Shown: positions 1 through 9,634 of the stretch, one piece after another | Position numbering within the stretch: position 1 is the first letter of the stretch | How the letters are laid out: each line of letters opens with the position of its first letter | Assembly (NCBI GenBank): GCA_039029315.1 | Contig: JBCCGK010000011.1 | Span: 108,605-172,604 of the forward strand | Origin: JBCCCJ01 sp039029315 | GTDB lineage: Bacteria; Bacteroidota; Bacteroidia; J057 | Direction: 5' to 3' | Length of the DNA: 64,000 nucleotides | Notes under the pieces: model-generated | Databases searched by the model: none | The model's input: the letters and a program-made list of their open reading frames with translations, nothing else | What the model was told of the DNA's origin: nothing | Program-made: the position numbers and the translations under genes

Positions 1-307
1 CTGTAGCAATCAGGGCATCAATGAGATGCTGAGGAAGCACATCGTAGCCAACGGGATTCCGTTCTTCCAGAAAATATTGGCCAATCAGTTCTCCATCAAT
101 GGAATAAATCTTGGAAGCAACAGGGACCGACACAGCTTTCAGTTGATCTTCTGTCGGTAGCTCCCCAAATAAGCCCCAGTCAATGGCATTGATCCCGATA
201 ATGACGATACTATAAACAAATAGCGCTGCTCCCAAGAAGAGAGAGAAGCGGGGCCAATGTTTGACAAAGGCAGAAAACTTGTCATATGTCTGGCTGATCA
301 AGGGCAT
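1..307 (-). CDS. Class A penicillin-binding protein (PBP1A-like), N-terminal part only
   Basis: The gene runs off the left edge; only about 102 N-terminal residues are present, read from an ATG at 307. They form a short cytoplasmic leader, one membrane segment (around residues 22-40, rich in L, I, V) and the start of a glycosyltransferase family 51 domain. The visible text ASKIYSIDGELIGQYF, then ERNPV and LIDALIAT, is the typical opening of the transglycosylase domain in bifunctional PBPs. Family knowledge: these inner-membrane enzymes polymerise lipid II glycan strands and crosslink peptides through a C-terminal transpeptidase, which lies outside this window. No ATG lies upstream in frame before a TGA near 376, so the start is fairly secure. 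Confidence 0.85.
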   Translation of the reverse strand, partial: MPLISQTYDKFSAFVKHWPRFSLFLGAALFVYSIVIIGINAIDWGLFGELPTEDQLKAVSVPVASKIYSIDGELIGQYFLEERNPVGYDVLPQHLIDALIAT

Positions 308-392
308 ATGATACAATATACCATAGATTGTTTTCTCCCCATAAATGTACGCTTTCTGTAATGTACGAGCAAATCAACTGGGCCAAATTGGT

Positions 393-2681
393 CTAAAATC
401 GCCATCGGAGCTGAACTTTCAACTCTGTCCGGCTGTCTCCTTCGATTCGTTGTAAGCCAGATCCGATTGAGCATTGTTCATAGACAGGCCCATTGGGGAT
501 CTCCGTCGCAAAGGCTGTCCGCTGCTCTGAACACACATCTCGCAGGCGGGTTTGGGCCAGACGTACCCATAATTCAAGCTCTCGACTGATCTTCCAATTG
601 GCGATAAGATAAAACCTGCTGCCGGTATTATAGTAAGGAGGAATCGTAAAAAAGCCCAGTACATCATTCTCATAGGCATAAATTCTCGCCTCATAGTCTG
701 GCGCATCGAATAGTGCATAGCGAGTGGTCAGCTTGAATTTGTAGCCAAACTTCCAGATGAGGTCGTGATACATCAGGACTCCGGTATGTGCTTCTTCAGG
801 GGTTTTATACCAGGCTCCCTCAATTCTGGTTTGGTACCTGATATTCCGGTTGATTTCTGTTCGAAAATTCAGTCGGAGGTAATTTTTGCGCGAAGGGATG
901 AGATAAGCGAGTTGTTCTCCTTCTTGCAATAGCTGGCCATTGATCTGTTTGTTGTCAGAGCGGAATCTCGCATACACTTCTGTCCCTCTTTTGGGTCTGT
1001 AGTGGAGTTGGGTGAGAAATTCCCATCCATTCGATGGGTAATATGCCCGAAATTTGTTCCAGGGAAAGTAATATTGATCGAAATAGGAACTCAGGGTCCA
1101 TTTGGGATTGGGGGCAATTCGGAGACCGATATACAGGCCCGTTTCATTTTGTGCAGCAGTTGGGCGTTCAGCAAAGACATAGGGTTTGAGTGAGTGAAAA
1201 TCCTTGTCAAACCGCCTGCCAACGATTGAAACATCTATGCTAGGGGAGAGACTGCTCATCAGACCCACAGTTGCCCCAATACCACCTGATTGGGATCTGG
1301 CAAATTCTCCAAAGACATTTACATTTTGAACTACCCAATCGACATCGACTCCTTGAACGATATTCTCTGCCCCGCGAAAATCAAATTGGTTGTAGGGATT
1401 GAAGGTCTTGTCCAATGCCCCGCTAAATTGTTGGAAGAGATGTGTGGTCCCTATGGTGAGGGTAGGGGTCTTGTATTCAACTCGCCCACCGTATGCCGTC
1501 TCCTGAATGGCGCGTCTGTTTTGCAACTCCCGAAGGGTTCTGTGAAAGCCACTCAACTGAAAGGAGGACGCAAGCAATGCTTCTCCCGTAAGGGTGTCCC
1601 GATCCTGAACAGAAGCGTCCAGATTGAGTTTGGAGAAAAACCCTGTGAAATGCCAATTGCCCAAGGCATAGGTTGCTGCAGCTCCTCTCATGAATTGATT
1701 CTCATTCACAGAAGCATAAGGCCGGATGCCTTCCTGCCGTTGTTTGACGCTTTTGATGACCTGTGCGCCCTTACCAAAGCCCAAGCCTCTTGACAAAATC
1801 ATCCCCTGACCGACTTGCAGATAGTAATCCCCAATCGCCAAGCGCTTCAATCGACCAAAATCCTGTAAGAATATATGACCAGAGAGAAAATCATAGCCAT
1901 AATATCGCTCATTGGGAGTCCATCGGAATTGCTCCCCAGGGTCCTTCTCCCCGGTTACGCCTATGCTGAGATTTCGCTTATACCGAAACCTTAATCGTGT
2001 ATAGGAGCGCAAGGGATCTCCCAGATATCTCAGATTCAAAAAGGTGTCTTGTCCGATCTCTGCTCCTGTATCGTCTACTCTCGGACGAAAGAATGTGTCC
2101 GGGTCCGTATAGCCTCTTTGGATTTCCAGAATTTGAACAAATCTCTGGGTCAATTCGCCTTCAAGTCCCTGCACAATTTCCCCCAGGCTTGGGCCAGACG
2201 GATGGACTACTCCAGGATTGATATCCAGAGAGGTACTTTCTTCTACCCGCACAAAGGGCAGGATTGGCCGAATGTCCTCAATGGTCCAACCAGGGATAGC
2301 CTGCAGTTCATAAATGCTTGTCAATTTGCCATACCGCTGTTGGTAGGCCAAAAACTGAAGCACCAGGAATTCATCCATGCCCGGTAACAGCAGCAATTCT
2401 TCTTGTGTGGCTTCATTCAGACTCAGGGGCCGTCGTGTCCAGGCTTCCAATTGGTCGATGAGATAACTCAAATCGACTTGATCTTCTAATTCATTGTTTG
2501 TGATCAGATCCTCGATGGCTTGCTCTACGAGTTGATCTGAATACTCTCGCTGACGAAGTGTGTCGCCTCTTTGTGAGAGGAGAAAGCCAGGCACAAACAG
2601 AAGAGATACAAAAATAATTCGCTGAATAGACACTGATTCAGTTTTGCAAACAAATGTCGGGATTGAATGGGGCAGAAACAA
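393..2681 (-). CDS. Helix-hairpin-helix protein with signal peptide and probable outer-membrane barrel
   Basis: A 762-residue protein. A signal-peptide-like segment occupies residues 17-37, and a GTG at 2633 would give a neater signal peptide than the ATG at 2681. Residues 86-145 hold a ComEA-like double helix-hairpin-helix: LNEATQEELLLLPG, then YELQAIPGW. The remaining 600 residues are rich in alternating aromatic/polar strands and end in LRWRF, the terminal aromatic typical of outer-membrane barrels. Helix-hairpin-helix motifs usually bind DNA, so a barrel coupled to one at the cell surface is odd; proteins of this architecture are common in Bacteroidota but have no firm function that I know. 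It lies 16 bases downstream of the DUF2807 lipoprotein gene and is probably co-transcribed with it. Confidence 0.75.
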   Translation of the reverse strand: MFLPHSIPTFVCKTESVSIQRIIFVSLLFVPGFLLSQRGDTLRQREYSDQLVEQAIEDLITNNELEDQVDLSYLIDQLEAWTRRPLSLNEATQEELLLLPGMDEFLVLQFLAYQQRYGKLTSIYELQAIPGWTIEDIRPILPFVRVEESTSLDINPGVVHPSGPSLGEIVQGLEGELTQRFVQILEIQRGYTDPDTFFRPRVDDTGAEIGQDTFLNLRYLGDPLRSYTRLRFRYKRNLSIGVTGEKDPGEQFRWTPNERYYGYDFLSGHIFLQDFGRLKRLAIGDYYLQVGQGMILSRGLGFGKGAQVIKSVKQRQEGIRPYASVNENQFMRGAAATYALGNWHFTGFFSKLNLDASVQDRDTLTGEALLASSFQLSGFHRTLRELQNRRAIQETAYGGRVEYKTPTLTIGTTHLFQQFSGALDKTFNPYNQFDFRGAENIVQGVDVDWVVQNVNVFGEFARSQSGGIGATVGLMSSLSPSIDVSIVGRRFDKDFHSLKPYVFAERPTAAQNETGLYIGLRIAPNPKWTLSSYFDQYYFPWNKFRAYYPSNGWEFLTQLHYRPKRGTEVYARFRSDNKQINGQLLQEGEQLAYLIPSRKNYLRLNFRTEINRNIRYQTRIEGAWYKTPEEAHTGVLMYHDLIWKFGYKFKLTTRYALFDAPDYEARIYAYENDVLGFFTIPPYYNTGSRFYLIANWKISRELELWVRLAQTRLRDVCSEQRTAFATEIPNGPVYEQCSIGSGLQRIEGDSRTELKVQLRWRF

Positions 2682-2697
2682 GTGTCAAAACAGGAAT

Positions 2698-3474
2698 TCA
2701 ATTGGCATTTATCAGTCTGCCAACCCCTAGAATTTGTTGATCGATGGCAGGGAATCCCTTGTAATAAATGACACCTCCTCCGATGATCCTGACATCCAGT
2801 GTACTGTCTGCGGTTATCTCTGCATCTCCAGCTCCAGCAAACTCGATCTCACAATGAGTAGCTAGCAGATCAAAGGCTTCTATTTTTCCAGCACCTTTGA
2901 TTTCAAACCGCTCTGAATCGACTGTGCCAGAAGCTTTGAGATATTCAACCCCTTTCACTTCTGCCGCGAACTGATTGGCATCAAGAATGACCTCTACCTC
3001 TGCCCCTCCCTTGATATCCAGTTGGACATCATTCCCGACTGCATCGAGCGCCAGATCCGCTGCTCCGATGATGTCAATGTCGAGATCATTGACTTGAAGC
3101 TGATTGCTTGTCTCAACTTTGGCAAAGGTGTGTACGTCTAGTTTTTTCAGATCTGGTAGATGAACCGTCAAATCAATGTCATAGAAAGGAATGGTGTCCT
3201 GAGCCCCAAAGCCAGTGGTATCTGGTGCCCAATCGACATAGAGGGTAGTGCCAATCATGTCTATCTCAAACCAGGGAAGATAAAGGGAATCGGCATCCAA
3301 TTCTACTGCAAATGAATTGTCCTGTGTGAGCGTGAGATGAAGGGGAGCACGCAAAACAATGTGGTCAAATCCCGAATAGGGATATTGAACGGTGCTGATG
3401 CTTCCAGGTCCACAGCTGTAGAAACAAAACAAGAGGGAACAGGCAAGCGCTGAAAAAAGTAACTTTCGATTCAT
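2698..3474 (-). CDS. DUF2807 (head GIN domain) lipoprotein
   Basis: A 258-residue protein with a lipoprotein signal: a hydrophobic stretch ending in LLFCFYSC, where the last Cys (about residue 21) is the probable lipidation site. The rest matches the DUF2807 'auto-transporter adhesin head GIN' pattern: FDHIVLRAPLHLTLTQ near the start, followed by a parallel beta-helix-like series of short strands (DVHTFAKVE, LDIDIIGAADLALDA, LDIKGGAEVEV, FEIKGAGKIEA, CEIEFAGAGDAEI). Such proteins are abundant surface or periplasmic lipoproteins of Bacteroidota with unproven roles. The gene sits between the TonB-dependent receptor (228 bases upstream) and the helix-hairpin-helix gene (16 bases downstream). Confidence 0.82.
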   Translation of the reverse strand: MNRKLLFSALACSLLFCFYSCGPGSISTVQYPYSGFDHIVLRAPLHLTLTQDNSFAVELDADSLYLPWFEIDMIGTTLYVDWAPDTTGFGAQDTIPFYDIDLTVHLPDLKKLDVHTFAKVETSNQLQVNDLDIDIIGAADLALDAVGNDVQLDIKGGAEVEVILDANQFAAEVKGVEYLKASGTVDSERFEIKGAGKIEAFDLLATHCEIEFAGAGDAEITADSTLDVRIIGGGVIYYKGFPAIDQQILGVGRLINAN

Positions 3475-3702
3475 GTTGAATTGGGATAAAAACCTAAAAT
3501 AAAAACATGGAGTTTCTCAAGAAGAGAAAGTAGAAAGTCGTGATTCGCGCTTAGGTACGTATACACAAGGTATGAAAAAATCGATATTTTTCGAAAAAGA
3601 AATGAATTGGGTATTCCCAATCTCTCAGCTTTGCCTTCAAGACGGAGTAGCTGGCAAGAAATCATCTGATGAAAGACTGTCAAGCAAGCCTTTTTGCAAG
3701 GA

Positions 3703-6072
3703 TCAGAATGATACGCGGTAGCTGAGGATTGGCAAGACAGTTGCTCCTCTCAACTCCACTTCTTCTTCAAGCAAGGCATCCCATTCCTTGTATTCGGGGA
3801 CGGAACTACTAAACAAATTTTTGATTTGAATCACCCAAGTGCCAGAATACTTGGGATGATTTCGGTTGAGGGTGAGGGTAAAATCCAGAATGTACAGAGG
3901 CTTATCCTGTCCTTCCCAGGGACGTGTTTCATCAAAGATGGTCTCTCTGGCCAGCAGAGAGGTGAACGGATCAATCGGTGTAAATCGCTGCCCGCCCAAT
4001 ACAGACAAGGCTCCATTCAGGCCAAGCAGGTTGTTTAGCCCTTTTTTCTTCCCCACCTTGAATTCTTTTCCCATCAAAAGATTGGCCTTGTATCCAGTGT
4101 TGAATGCGGTGCTGTGCCGATTGCCACTGATATCTGTATAGGTTGAATTAAAGACACTGGCATTGAGCATATAATACAGTCCTGCTCGGGAGAATCTCTC
4201 CAATCCCAGATCGACTCCGACATTGCGTGCGGTTCCCTGATTGGTCAGAACCCGGAGTTCGTCCAGTTCCGCAAGATTTACGACAGACCAGGTCCCGTCT
4301 ACTTCTACCGGAACCTGAAACAAGTTCTGATAATATCCTTCCCCAACAAAGCGCAAATGATCACTTAGCATCGCTTGATAACTCAGAACCATGTGATGCG
4401 TTTTGACAAAATCAAGATTCTGGTTGGGAAGAGAAAAATTGCCAGTAGCTGGAGATTCCAGGCGGGTCATGTAGACGGCCCAGTGCTCAATCCGGCTATG
4501 AAGACCATATCCCAGGGAGAGAGTCTGGCGAGGAGCGAGTTTGAGGCTGAGGCTGGCCCGCGGCTCAAGAGAGCCATGCTGTGTCAGATCAAAATACAGG
4601 AAGTGCAGCCCTGCTGTTGCTGAAATCTGTGGACTCAGTTGGAATTTGGATTGGGTGTAGGCTTGAACTGTCTGCGTCTGTCCTGCCTCGTCAGCCTGGG
4701 TAAATCGTCTGTCCAACACATAGTCATAATCACTGGCAAGGTAGTCATGGGATGTCGTATTGAGGATGATACCAGTCTTGTTGGTATGCCGGAAGTTGAA
4801 TTGATGTTCAATCGATGAGGTGAAGGTGAGGGGAATTCTGGTGTATTCATTGAATTCTCGTTGTCGAAATGAGAGATCTGATTCGAGGTATCGCTTGTTG
4901 TCCCGCAAAAAGCTGTAGGACCCAATCAGAGTAGAGCGCAACAAAGAACCCGTTTTGAGCAATAAGGAATGCTTAACGCCTACTGCCGCCATATTGGAAG
5001 CGAGGACATTGTCAAATCGATCCAGGTCTCGTTCCCAAAGGCTGGAATCTAATTCAGCTATTCTCAATCGCTCACTCAGCCCACCAATCCCGAATATGCT
5101 GAAAGTCCCTGCTTTTTCTGTAGGAAGGTGCAATTTGAAGGAAAGATCCTGATAGGTGGGCAAAGAGAGATAATTGACGGCATGATTGACCAGATTGAAA
5201 GTTGCATACCGATAATTGACCAGATAGGAAGCTCCTTTGTTGGAGGTGAGTGGACCCTCTGCAGCCAAATCTACCCCCAGAACGCCTGCTTGCAAGGTGA
5301 ATTCGTGTTGCTGGTTGTTGCCCTTCCGAAAATGAACATCAAATACCCCAGAAGTCGCATTCCCGTATTCGGCAGGAAAGGCACCAACGAAAAAGTCTGA
5401 ATTGGCCAATACCTGATTGCTGAAAATGGTAAAACTTCCCCCGGAACTACCAATTCTGGCAAAATGGTTCGGATTGGGGATGTCCACACCTTCCAGCCGA
5501 TACAAGAGTCCCCGTGCAGAGTTGCCCCGGATGGAGATAAAATTCTCGGAAATAAAAGGGGTTGCCACAACTCCAGGAAAATTCGCTGCCAGACGCGTCG
5601 GATCATCCAGACCACCAGCAAATTTTCGGGTTTCTTCTACCTCAAAAGACAAGGCACTCACACTCGCCATTGAATTATTTGGAGACCCTCTCGGAACATC
5701 CGGGATCAACAGCACTTCCTTCATTTCATATATCTGCGGGCGAAGCGTGATGGCAAGAACCTTTTCCTTGCCAGAAATGATGACCGTACTGCTGGCAAAT
5801 TGTCGAAATTCATCAGCAGAAACGAGAAGGTCATATCTGCCGACTGTTAAGGAGTCGAAGCGGAAAAGCCCGTCAACATCAGTCTGAGAAGAAAGCGTCC
5901 CCTGATCACTCATCAAGACGATTTTTGCATTAGAAATGGGGATTTGGGACACTTTGCTAGTGATTTCTCCCCTCAGTGTTCCTGTGAGTGACTGGGAATA
6001 AAGTGATTGGGAATAAGGAAGGGAGAGGAATAACAGAACCCAAAGAAAAGAATGACGAAAAGACTGCTTCAT
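3703..6072 (-). CDS. TonB-dependent receptor with carboxypeptidase-like regulatory domain
   Basis: A 789-residue outer-membrane receptor. A signal peptide (residues 1-27, ending near YSQS) precedes a carboxypeptidase-D-like beta-sandwich (about 30-110: GTLRGEITSKVSQIPISNAKI). A plug domain follows (about 130-240, including ARGLLYRLEGVDIPNPNHFA and a GNATSGVFDVHFRKG segment), then a beta-barrel to the C-terminus, which ends in SYRVSF with the expected terminal Phe. Family knowledge: such receptors import siderophores, cobalamin, glycans or peptides using TonB energy. No SusD partner is adjacent, so a polysaccharide-utilisation role is not supported and the substrate is unknown. The gene is divergent from the propeller histidine kinase; 291 bases separate the two starts. 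Confidence 0.88.
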   Translation of the reverse strand: MKQSFRHSFLWVLLFLSLPYSQSLYSQSLTGTLRGEITSKVSQIPISNAKIVLMSDQGTLSSQTDVDGLFRFDSLTVGRYDLLVSADEFRQFASSTVIISGKEKVLAITLRPQIYEMKEVLLIPDVPRGSPNNSMASVSALSFEVEETRKFAGGLDDPTRLAANFPGVVATPFISENFISIRGNSARGLLYRLEGVDIPNPNHFARIGSSGGSFTIFSNQVLANSDFFVGAFPAEYGNATSGVFDVHFRKGNNQQHEFTLQAGVLGVDLAAEGPLTSNKGASYLVNYRYATFNLVNHAVNYLSLPTYQDLSFKLHLPTEKAGTFSIFGIGGLSERLRIAELDSSLWERDLDRFDNVLASNMAAVGVKHSLLLKTGSLLRSTLIGSYSFLRDNKRYLESDLSFRQREFNEYTRIPLTFTSSIEHQFNFRHTNKTGIILNTTSHDYLASDYDYVLDRRFTQADEAGQTQTVQAYTQSKFQLSPQISATAGLHFLYFDLTQHGSLEPRASLSLKLAPRQTLSLGYGLHSRIEHWAVYMTRLESPATGNFSLPNQNLDFVKTHHMVLSYQAMLSDHLRFVGEGYYQNLFQVPVEVDGTWSVVNLAELDELRVLTNQGTARNVGVDLGLERFSRAGLYYMLNASVFNSTYTDISGNRHSTAFNTGYKANLLMGKEFKVGKKKGLNNLLGLNGALSVLGGQRFTPIDPFTSLLARETIFDETRPWEGQDKPLYILDFTLTLNRNHPKYSGTWVIQIKNLFSSSVPEYKEWDALLEEEVELRGATVLPILSYRVSF

Positions 6073-6363
6073 ATCATGTGGAGATAGCGTTCTGGGCTAC
6101 GGTTGACAAGGCAAAGTTTGAGCATAAAGGTCAAAAATCCAATTCAAAAATGTTTGGATATATCCTTTTCAACAGAAAATGAAGAAAAAGAGTTTCCCTT
6201 CTGGCGAATTGTTTGCGGGAAAGGTATACCATTTGTAAGGATAAGGAGATGATGCAGGACAGGAATTGGGAGGAGAAAAATCACAGGTTTGGGAGAAAAT
6301 GGCCAGATTTCTGTTTCCAGATTTTTTTGAAAATATGTATCTTCGTACGCCTTTGGCACTTTT

Positions 6364-9300
6364 ATGAATAGAAGGAATTTCCTCATACTTGCTTTGCCAA
6401 TTCTTTTGTGGACACAGACAGGCTTGGCGCAGTCATTTGACTTCCGGAATTATTCCGTAGGACAAGGCTTGGCTCAGTCACAGGTATATGCCCTGCTGGA
6501 AGATCAGCGCGGATACATCTGGATGGGTACCCAGGGAGGAGGCTTATCCCGTTTTGATGGGCAAGACTTTCATACCTGGTCCACGACCACTCAACCGGAA
6601 TTGATCAATAATTATGTGCTGACCTTGTTTGAAGACAGCCAGGGATATCTGTGGATCGGGACCAAAGCAGGCTTGAGCCGCTTCGATGGATTGCGATTAT
6701 TTTCTTATCCGATCTCTGACTCTATCTCCATGGAAGTATATGCGGTCGCTGAGGATGCCAAAGGCAATATCTATGTCGGTACCCATAGAGGCTTGTATCG
6801 ACAAGAAGGAGGTGGCTTTGTCCTACAGACCGTCGAGAATGGATATCCCCCCGGAAAAATTCATACGATGATGTTGGATGCTGACAAAGATCTGTGGGTG
6901 GGCCATGAAGGAGGACTAACCAAAATTCAGGCCGATGGACAGGCGATAGATGTCGGGAGAGCAGGATTGGTCAATCGGGAAATCATCTCTTTGGCGGAAG
7001 ATCTTGAAGGGAATATCTGGGCGGGGACTTTGGGAGGAGGTCTTCATAGTTTTGACGGCACACGCTTCACAGAATTTAGGGGAAATAGCAGACTGAGGAA
7101 TTCAGTCGTATTCGACTTGCTGGTAGACAGGGAAGGTAACTTATGGATTGCTACCCTGAAGGCAGGTGCAGTTGTCAGACAAGCCAGAGACAGCTCGCTG
7201 ATGTTTTTTTCTGATGCTGATGGACTCGCACGCAATCATATTCGCTGCTTGCTGGAGGATAGTTGGGGCAATATCTGGTTGGGGACTTCCGGGGGAGGAG
7301 TTAGCAAATATCATGGACAGGAATTCATCCATTATGACCGAAGCAATGGATTGGCTGGAAGGTCCATCTATTCTGTTGCACAAGATTCGGCGGGGAGATT
7401 TTGGTTGGGAAACCACAATCAGGGGTTCAGTATTTTTGATAAAGGCGAAATCACCTCTTTCAATCGACAATCTGGCTACCAAAATGTCCAAATCAAGACC
7501 ATCTTGCGGGATCAGCAAGATCGCATGTGGTTAGGAACCTATGGACAAGGCATCAGTTTGTTCCTCAATGATACAACCTATAAGGAGTTCGGTGGGGTGG
7601 ATGGCTTGGGAGATTCTTATATCTGGGACATAGAGGAAGACAAAGGTGGACATATATGGGTGGCGACGGCTGGTGGAGGAATTACAGAGATGATTCCGGT
7701 GGTGGATACTACAGATAGCCTGAACTGGAGTTTTGACACCAGGATCTATCGCACAGGAGATGGCCTTCCTCAGAATCGAATCAACTGCCTTCATATCGAT
7801 AGTCTCAATCGGATATGGTTTGGAACCATGGGAAGAGGTATTGGCTATATTCAGGCTGGTACAGTGAGAATGAGCCAAAGTTTGCCGGGTGGTTCGTCCA
7901 ATAATTCTGTTCGGAGTATGGTAGAGGATGAGAGTGGGTTCCTGTGGATCGGGACGGCAGGTGGAGGGGTAAACAGGATGTTCCTGTATCCAGAACAAGA
8001 TACTTTTCCGGTTCGATCTTTTTCTGATGGCCTAACTTCTGAAAATGTCTACTTGCTAGCCTGTGATCGGCAACAGCATATCTGGATAGGAACGGAAGCC
8101 GGCGTAGACAGAGCAACGCTTGATCCAGACAGGAATATCATCGAAATCAAACACTTTGGCCGATCTGAAGGCTTCGTTGGGATAGAGGTTTGTCAAAATG
8201 CGGTCTTCCTGGATTCTTCCGACAATCTTTGGTTTGGCACAGTGAATGGCATCACCAAATACAATCCCAGAACCAATGTCGAGGATACCTTGGCCCCGAA
8301 AATCAGCCTGACAGAAACCAGCCTGTTGTATACCCCATTGCAGGAGTTGCCGGATTTTCGTGCATGGGTCGAGCCCTGGGGAGACATACAGAGGGGATTG
8401 GAGTTCTCTCACAAACAGAATACCCTTAGTTTTGGGTTTATTGGGATCAATCATCACAATCCGGAGCAGGTGAGATATAGTTGGAGAATGAAGGAGTGGG
8501 AAAAAGACTGGAGACCAGAAACCTATCAAAGAGAAGCCACCTACCCTCAACTTCCTCCTGGGGCCTACACCTTTCAACTCAAAGCCGTCAATGAAGATGG
8601 TGTTTGGACCGAGAAACCCTTGGAAGTCTCCTTTACCATCAATCCACCCTACTGGCAAACCTGGCTGTTTCGGGGAATTGTCCTGACGCTTTTGGGCTTG
8701 ATCGTGGCGATCTCTTTTCGCTTACGGGTCAACCAGATTCGACGGAAGGTAGATCGGGAGCGCCAACGATTGGAAATGGAGAAAGATCTCCTTGATCTGG
8801 AGCAAAAAGCCCTTCGTCTTCAGATGAACCCGCACTTTATCTTTCACGCCCTGAATTCCATCCAGCATCTTATTGCACAACAGGATGCCAAAACGGCTAG
8901 ATATTACTTGGCAAAATTTGCCAGATTGATGCGAAATGTGCTTGAAAATTCCCGCGAAAGCATGATTCCTATTTCTGAAGAAATTCAGATTTTGGAGGAT
9001 TATTTGACCATTGAGCAGTTCAGCAGGGAAAAGAACTTCGACTATCAGATCGAGATTGACGAATGGGTAGACCCGGACAATTTCCTAATTCCACCAATGC
9101 TGATCCAACCCTTCGTAGAAAATGCCATCATCCACGGAGTGGCTCATCTAGATCACAACGGTCATATTCGGATCAAGTTTGAGCGAATCGATCAACATGT
9201 GGAGTGTGTCATCATCGACAATGGAATTGGCCGCGAACAAGCCACAAAGATCAATAGCCAAAAAGATCAGCATCATAAATCCACTGCCCTTGTTGTTACC

Positions 9301-9435
9301 CAGGAAAGATTGGATATCCTTCACAATTCAGGAGATTGGGACAAAAGCATTGTGATCAAGGATTTAGCCGATCCTGCCGGCAGGCCCGCAGGCACGCAGG
9401 TCCTCCTCAGAATTCCCGTCAAATTGATTGACTAG
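6364..9435 (+). CDS. Two-component propeller sensor histidine kinase (LytS/His_kinase type)
   Basis: A 1023-residue membrane sensor. A signal peptide (1-22) leads into a periplasmic double beta-propeller of Reg_prop repeats (about 25-650), seen as repeated blades of the form EDxxGxxWxGTxGGGLSRF. A Y_Y_Y domain (about 680-755) and one transmembrane helix (about 765-787) follow. The cytoplasmic part has a His_kinase domain with LQMNPHFIFHALNSIQ (phospho-acceptor His about 823; the usual FNALN is FHALN) and an HATPase domain with FVENAIIHG (about 916) and DNGIGR. Relatives sense extracellular carbohydrates or stress and phosphorylate LytTR regulators. No regulator gene adjoins it: the next gene is a sugar kinase. 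The start lies right after a long AT-rich stretch. Confidence 0.9.
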   Translation: MNRRNFLILALPILLWTQTGLAQSFDFRNYSVGQGLAQSQVYALLEDQRGYIWMGTQGGGLSRFDGQDFHTWSTTTQPELINNYVLTLFEDSQGYLWIGTKAGLSRFDGLRLFSYPISDSISMEVYAVAEDAKGNIYVGTHRGLYRQEGGGFVLQTVENGYPPGKIHTMMLDADKDLWVGHEGGLTKIQADGQAIDVGRAGLVNREIISLAEDLEGNIWAGTLGGGLHSFDGTRFTEFRGNSRLRNSVVFDLLVDREGNLWIATLKAGAVVRQARDSSLMFFSDADGLARNHIRCLLEDSWGNIWLGTSGGGVSKYHGQEFIHYDRSNGLAGRSIYSVAQDSAGRFWLGNHNQGFSIFDKGEITSFNRQSGYQNVQIKTILRDQQDRMWLGTYGQGISLFLNDTTYKEFGGVDGLGDSYIWDIEEDKGGHIWVATAGGGITEMIPVVDTTDSLNWSFDTRIYRTGDGLPQNRINCLHIDSLNRIWFGTMGRGIGYIQAGTVRMSQSLPGGSSNNSVRSMVEDESGFLWIGTAGGGVNRMFLYPEQDTFPVRSFSDGLTSENVYLLACDRQQHIWIGTEAGVDRATLDPDRNIIEIKHFGRSEGFVGIEVCQNAVFLDSSDNLWFGTVNGITKYNPRTNVEDTLAPKISLTETSLLYTPLQELPDFRAWVEPWGDIQRGLEFSHKQNTLSFGFIGINHHNPEQVRYSWRMKEWEKDWRPETYQREATYPQLPPGAYTFQLKAVNEDGVWTEKPLEVSFTINPPYWQTWLFRGIVLTLLGLIVAISFRLRVNQIRRKVDRERQRLEMEKDLLDLEQKALRLQMNPHFIFHALNSIQHLIAQQDAKTARYYLAKFARLMRNVLENSRESMIPISEEIQILEDYLTIEQFSREKNFDYQIEIDEWVDPDNFLIPPMLIQPFVENAIIHGVAHLDHNGHIRIKFERIDQHVECVIIDNGIGREQATKINSQKDQHHKSTALVVTQERLDILHNSGDWDKSIVIKDLADPAGRPAGTQVLLRIPVKLID
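9373..9384. repeat. Perfect 12-bp palindrome inside the kinase gene
   Basis: The bases CCTGCCGGCAGG form a perfect palindrome, followed by a GC-rich echo (CCCGCAGGCACGCAGG). It encodes the stretch PAGRPAG close to the kinase C-terminus, between the last HATPase strands, where relatives usually have a short loop. Palindromes of this form are, from memory, frequent in Bacteroidota genomes, so it may be an in-frame insertion of a small repeat. That origin is inference. Confidence 0.5.
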
Positions 9436-9580
9436 ACCAGACCGAGGATGAAGCCTGCAAGCAATCACTTGCCATACCTTTTCCATAAGAATGATTTTTT
9501 CCCCCCGGCATTCTATCCTAACTTCCATTATCTATTACCCAAATTATCCAACGAATGAGATAACATCCTCCCAACACCTA

Positions 9581-9610
9581 ACAACCCAATCACCAACAAC
9601 CCAATCACCA
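9581..9610. repeat. 15-bp perfect tandem duplication in the leader of the glucuronokinase gene
   Basis: The 15-base unit ACAACCCAATCACCA occurs twice back to back, and a partial third copy (CTCACCAACTT) follows. It lies 25 bases before the ATG at 9635. The 15-base period keeps the upstream in-frame extension open, which explains why a longer reading frame from 9491 exists. The extension has no resemblance to the kinase fold, so it is taken as untranslated leader. Confidence 0.7.
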
Positions 9611-9634
9611 CTCACCAACTTCTCCATTTTTCCC

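Noticed and set aside
9581..9610. Start of a CRISPR or satellite array
   Set aside because: Only two 15-base copies with no spacers; a simple tandem duplication explains it.
9491..9634. 48-residue N-terminal extension of the glucuronokinase
   Set aside because: It is low-complexity sequence produced in part by a 15-base tandem duplication and has no place in the GHMP fold; the family start is at 9635.
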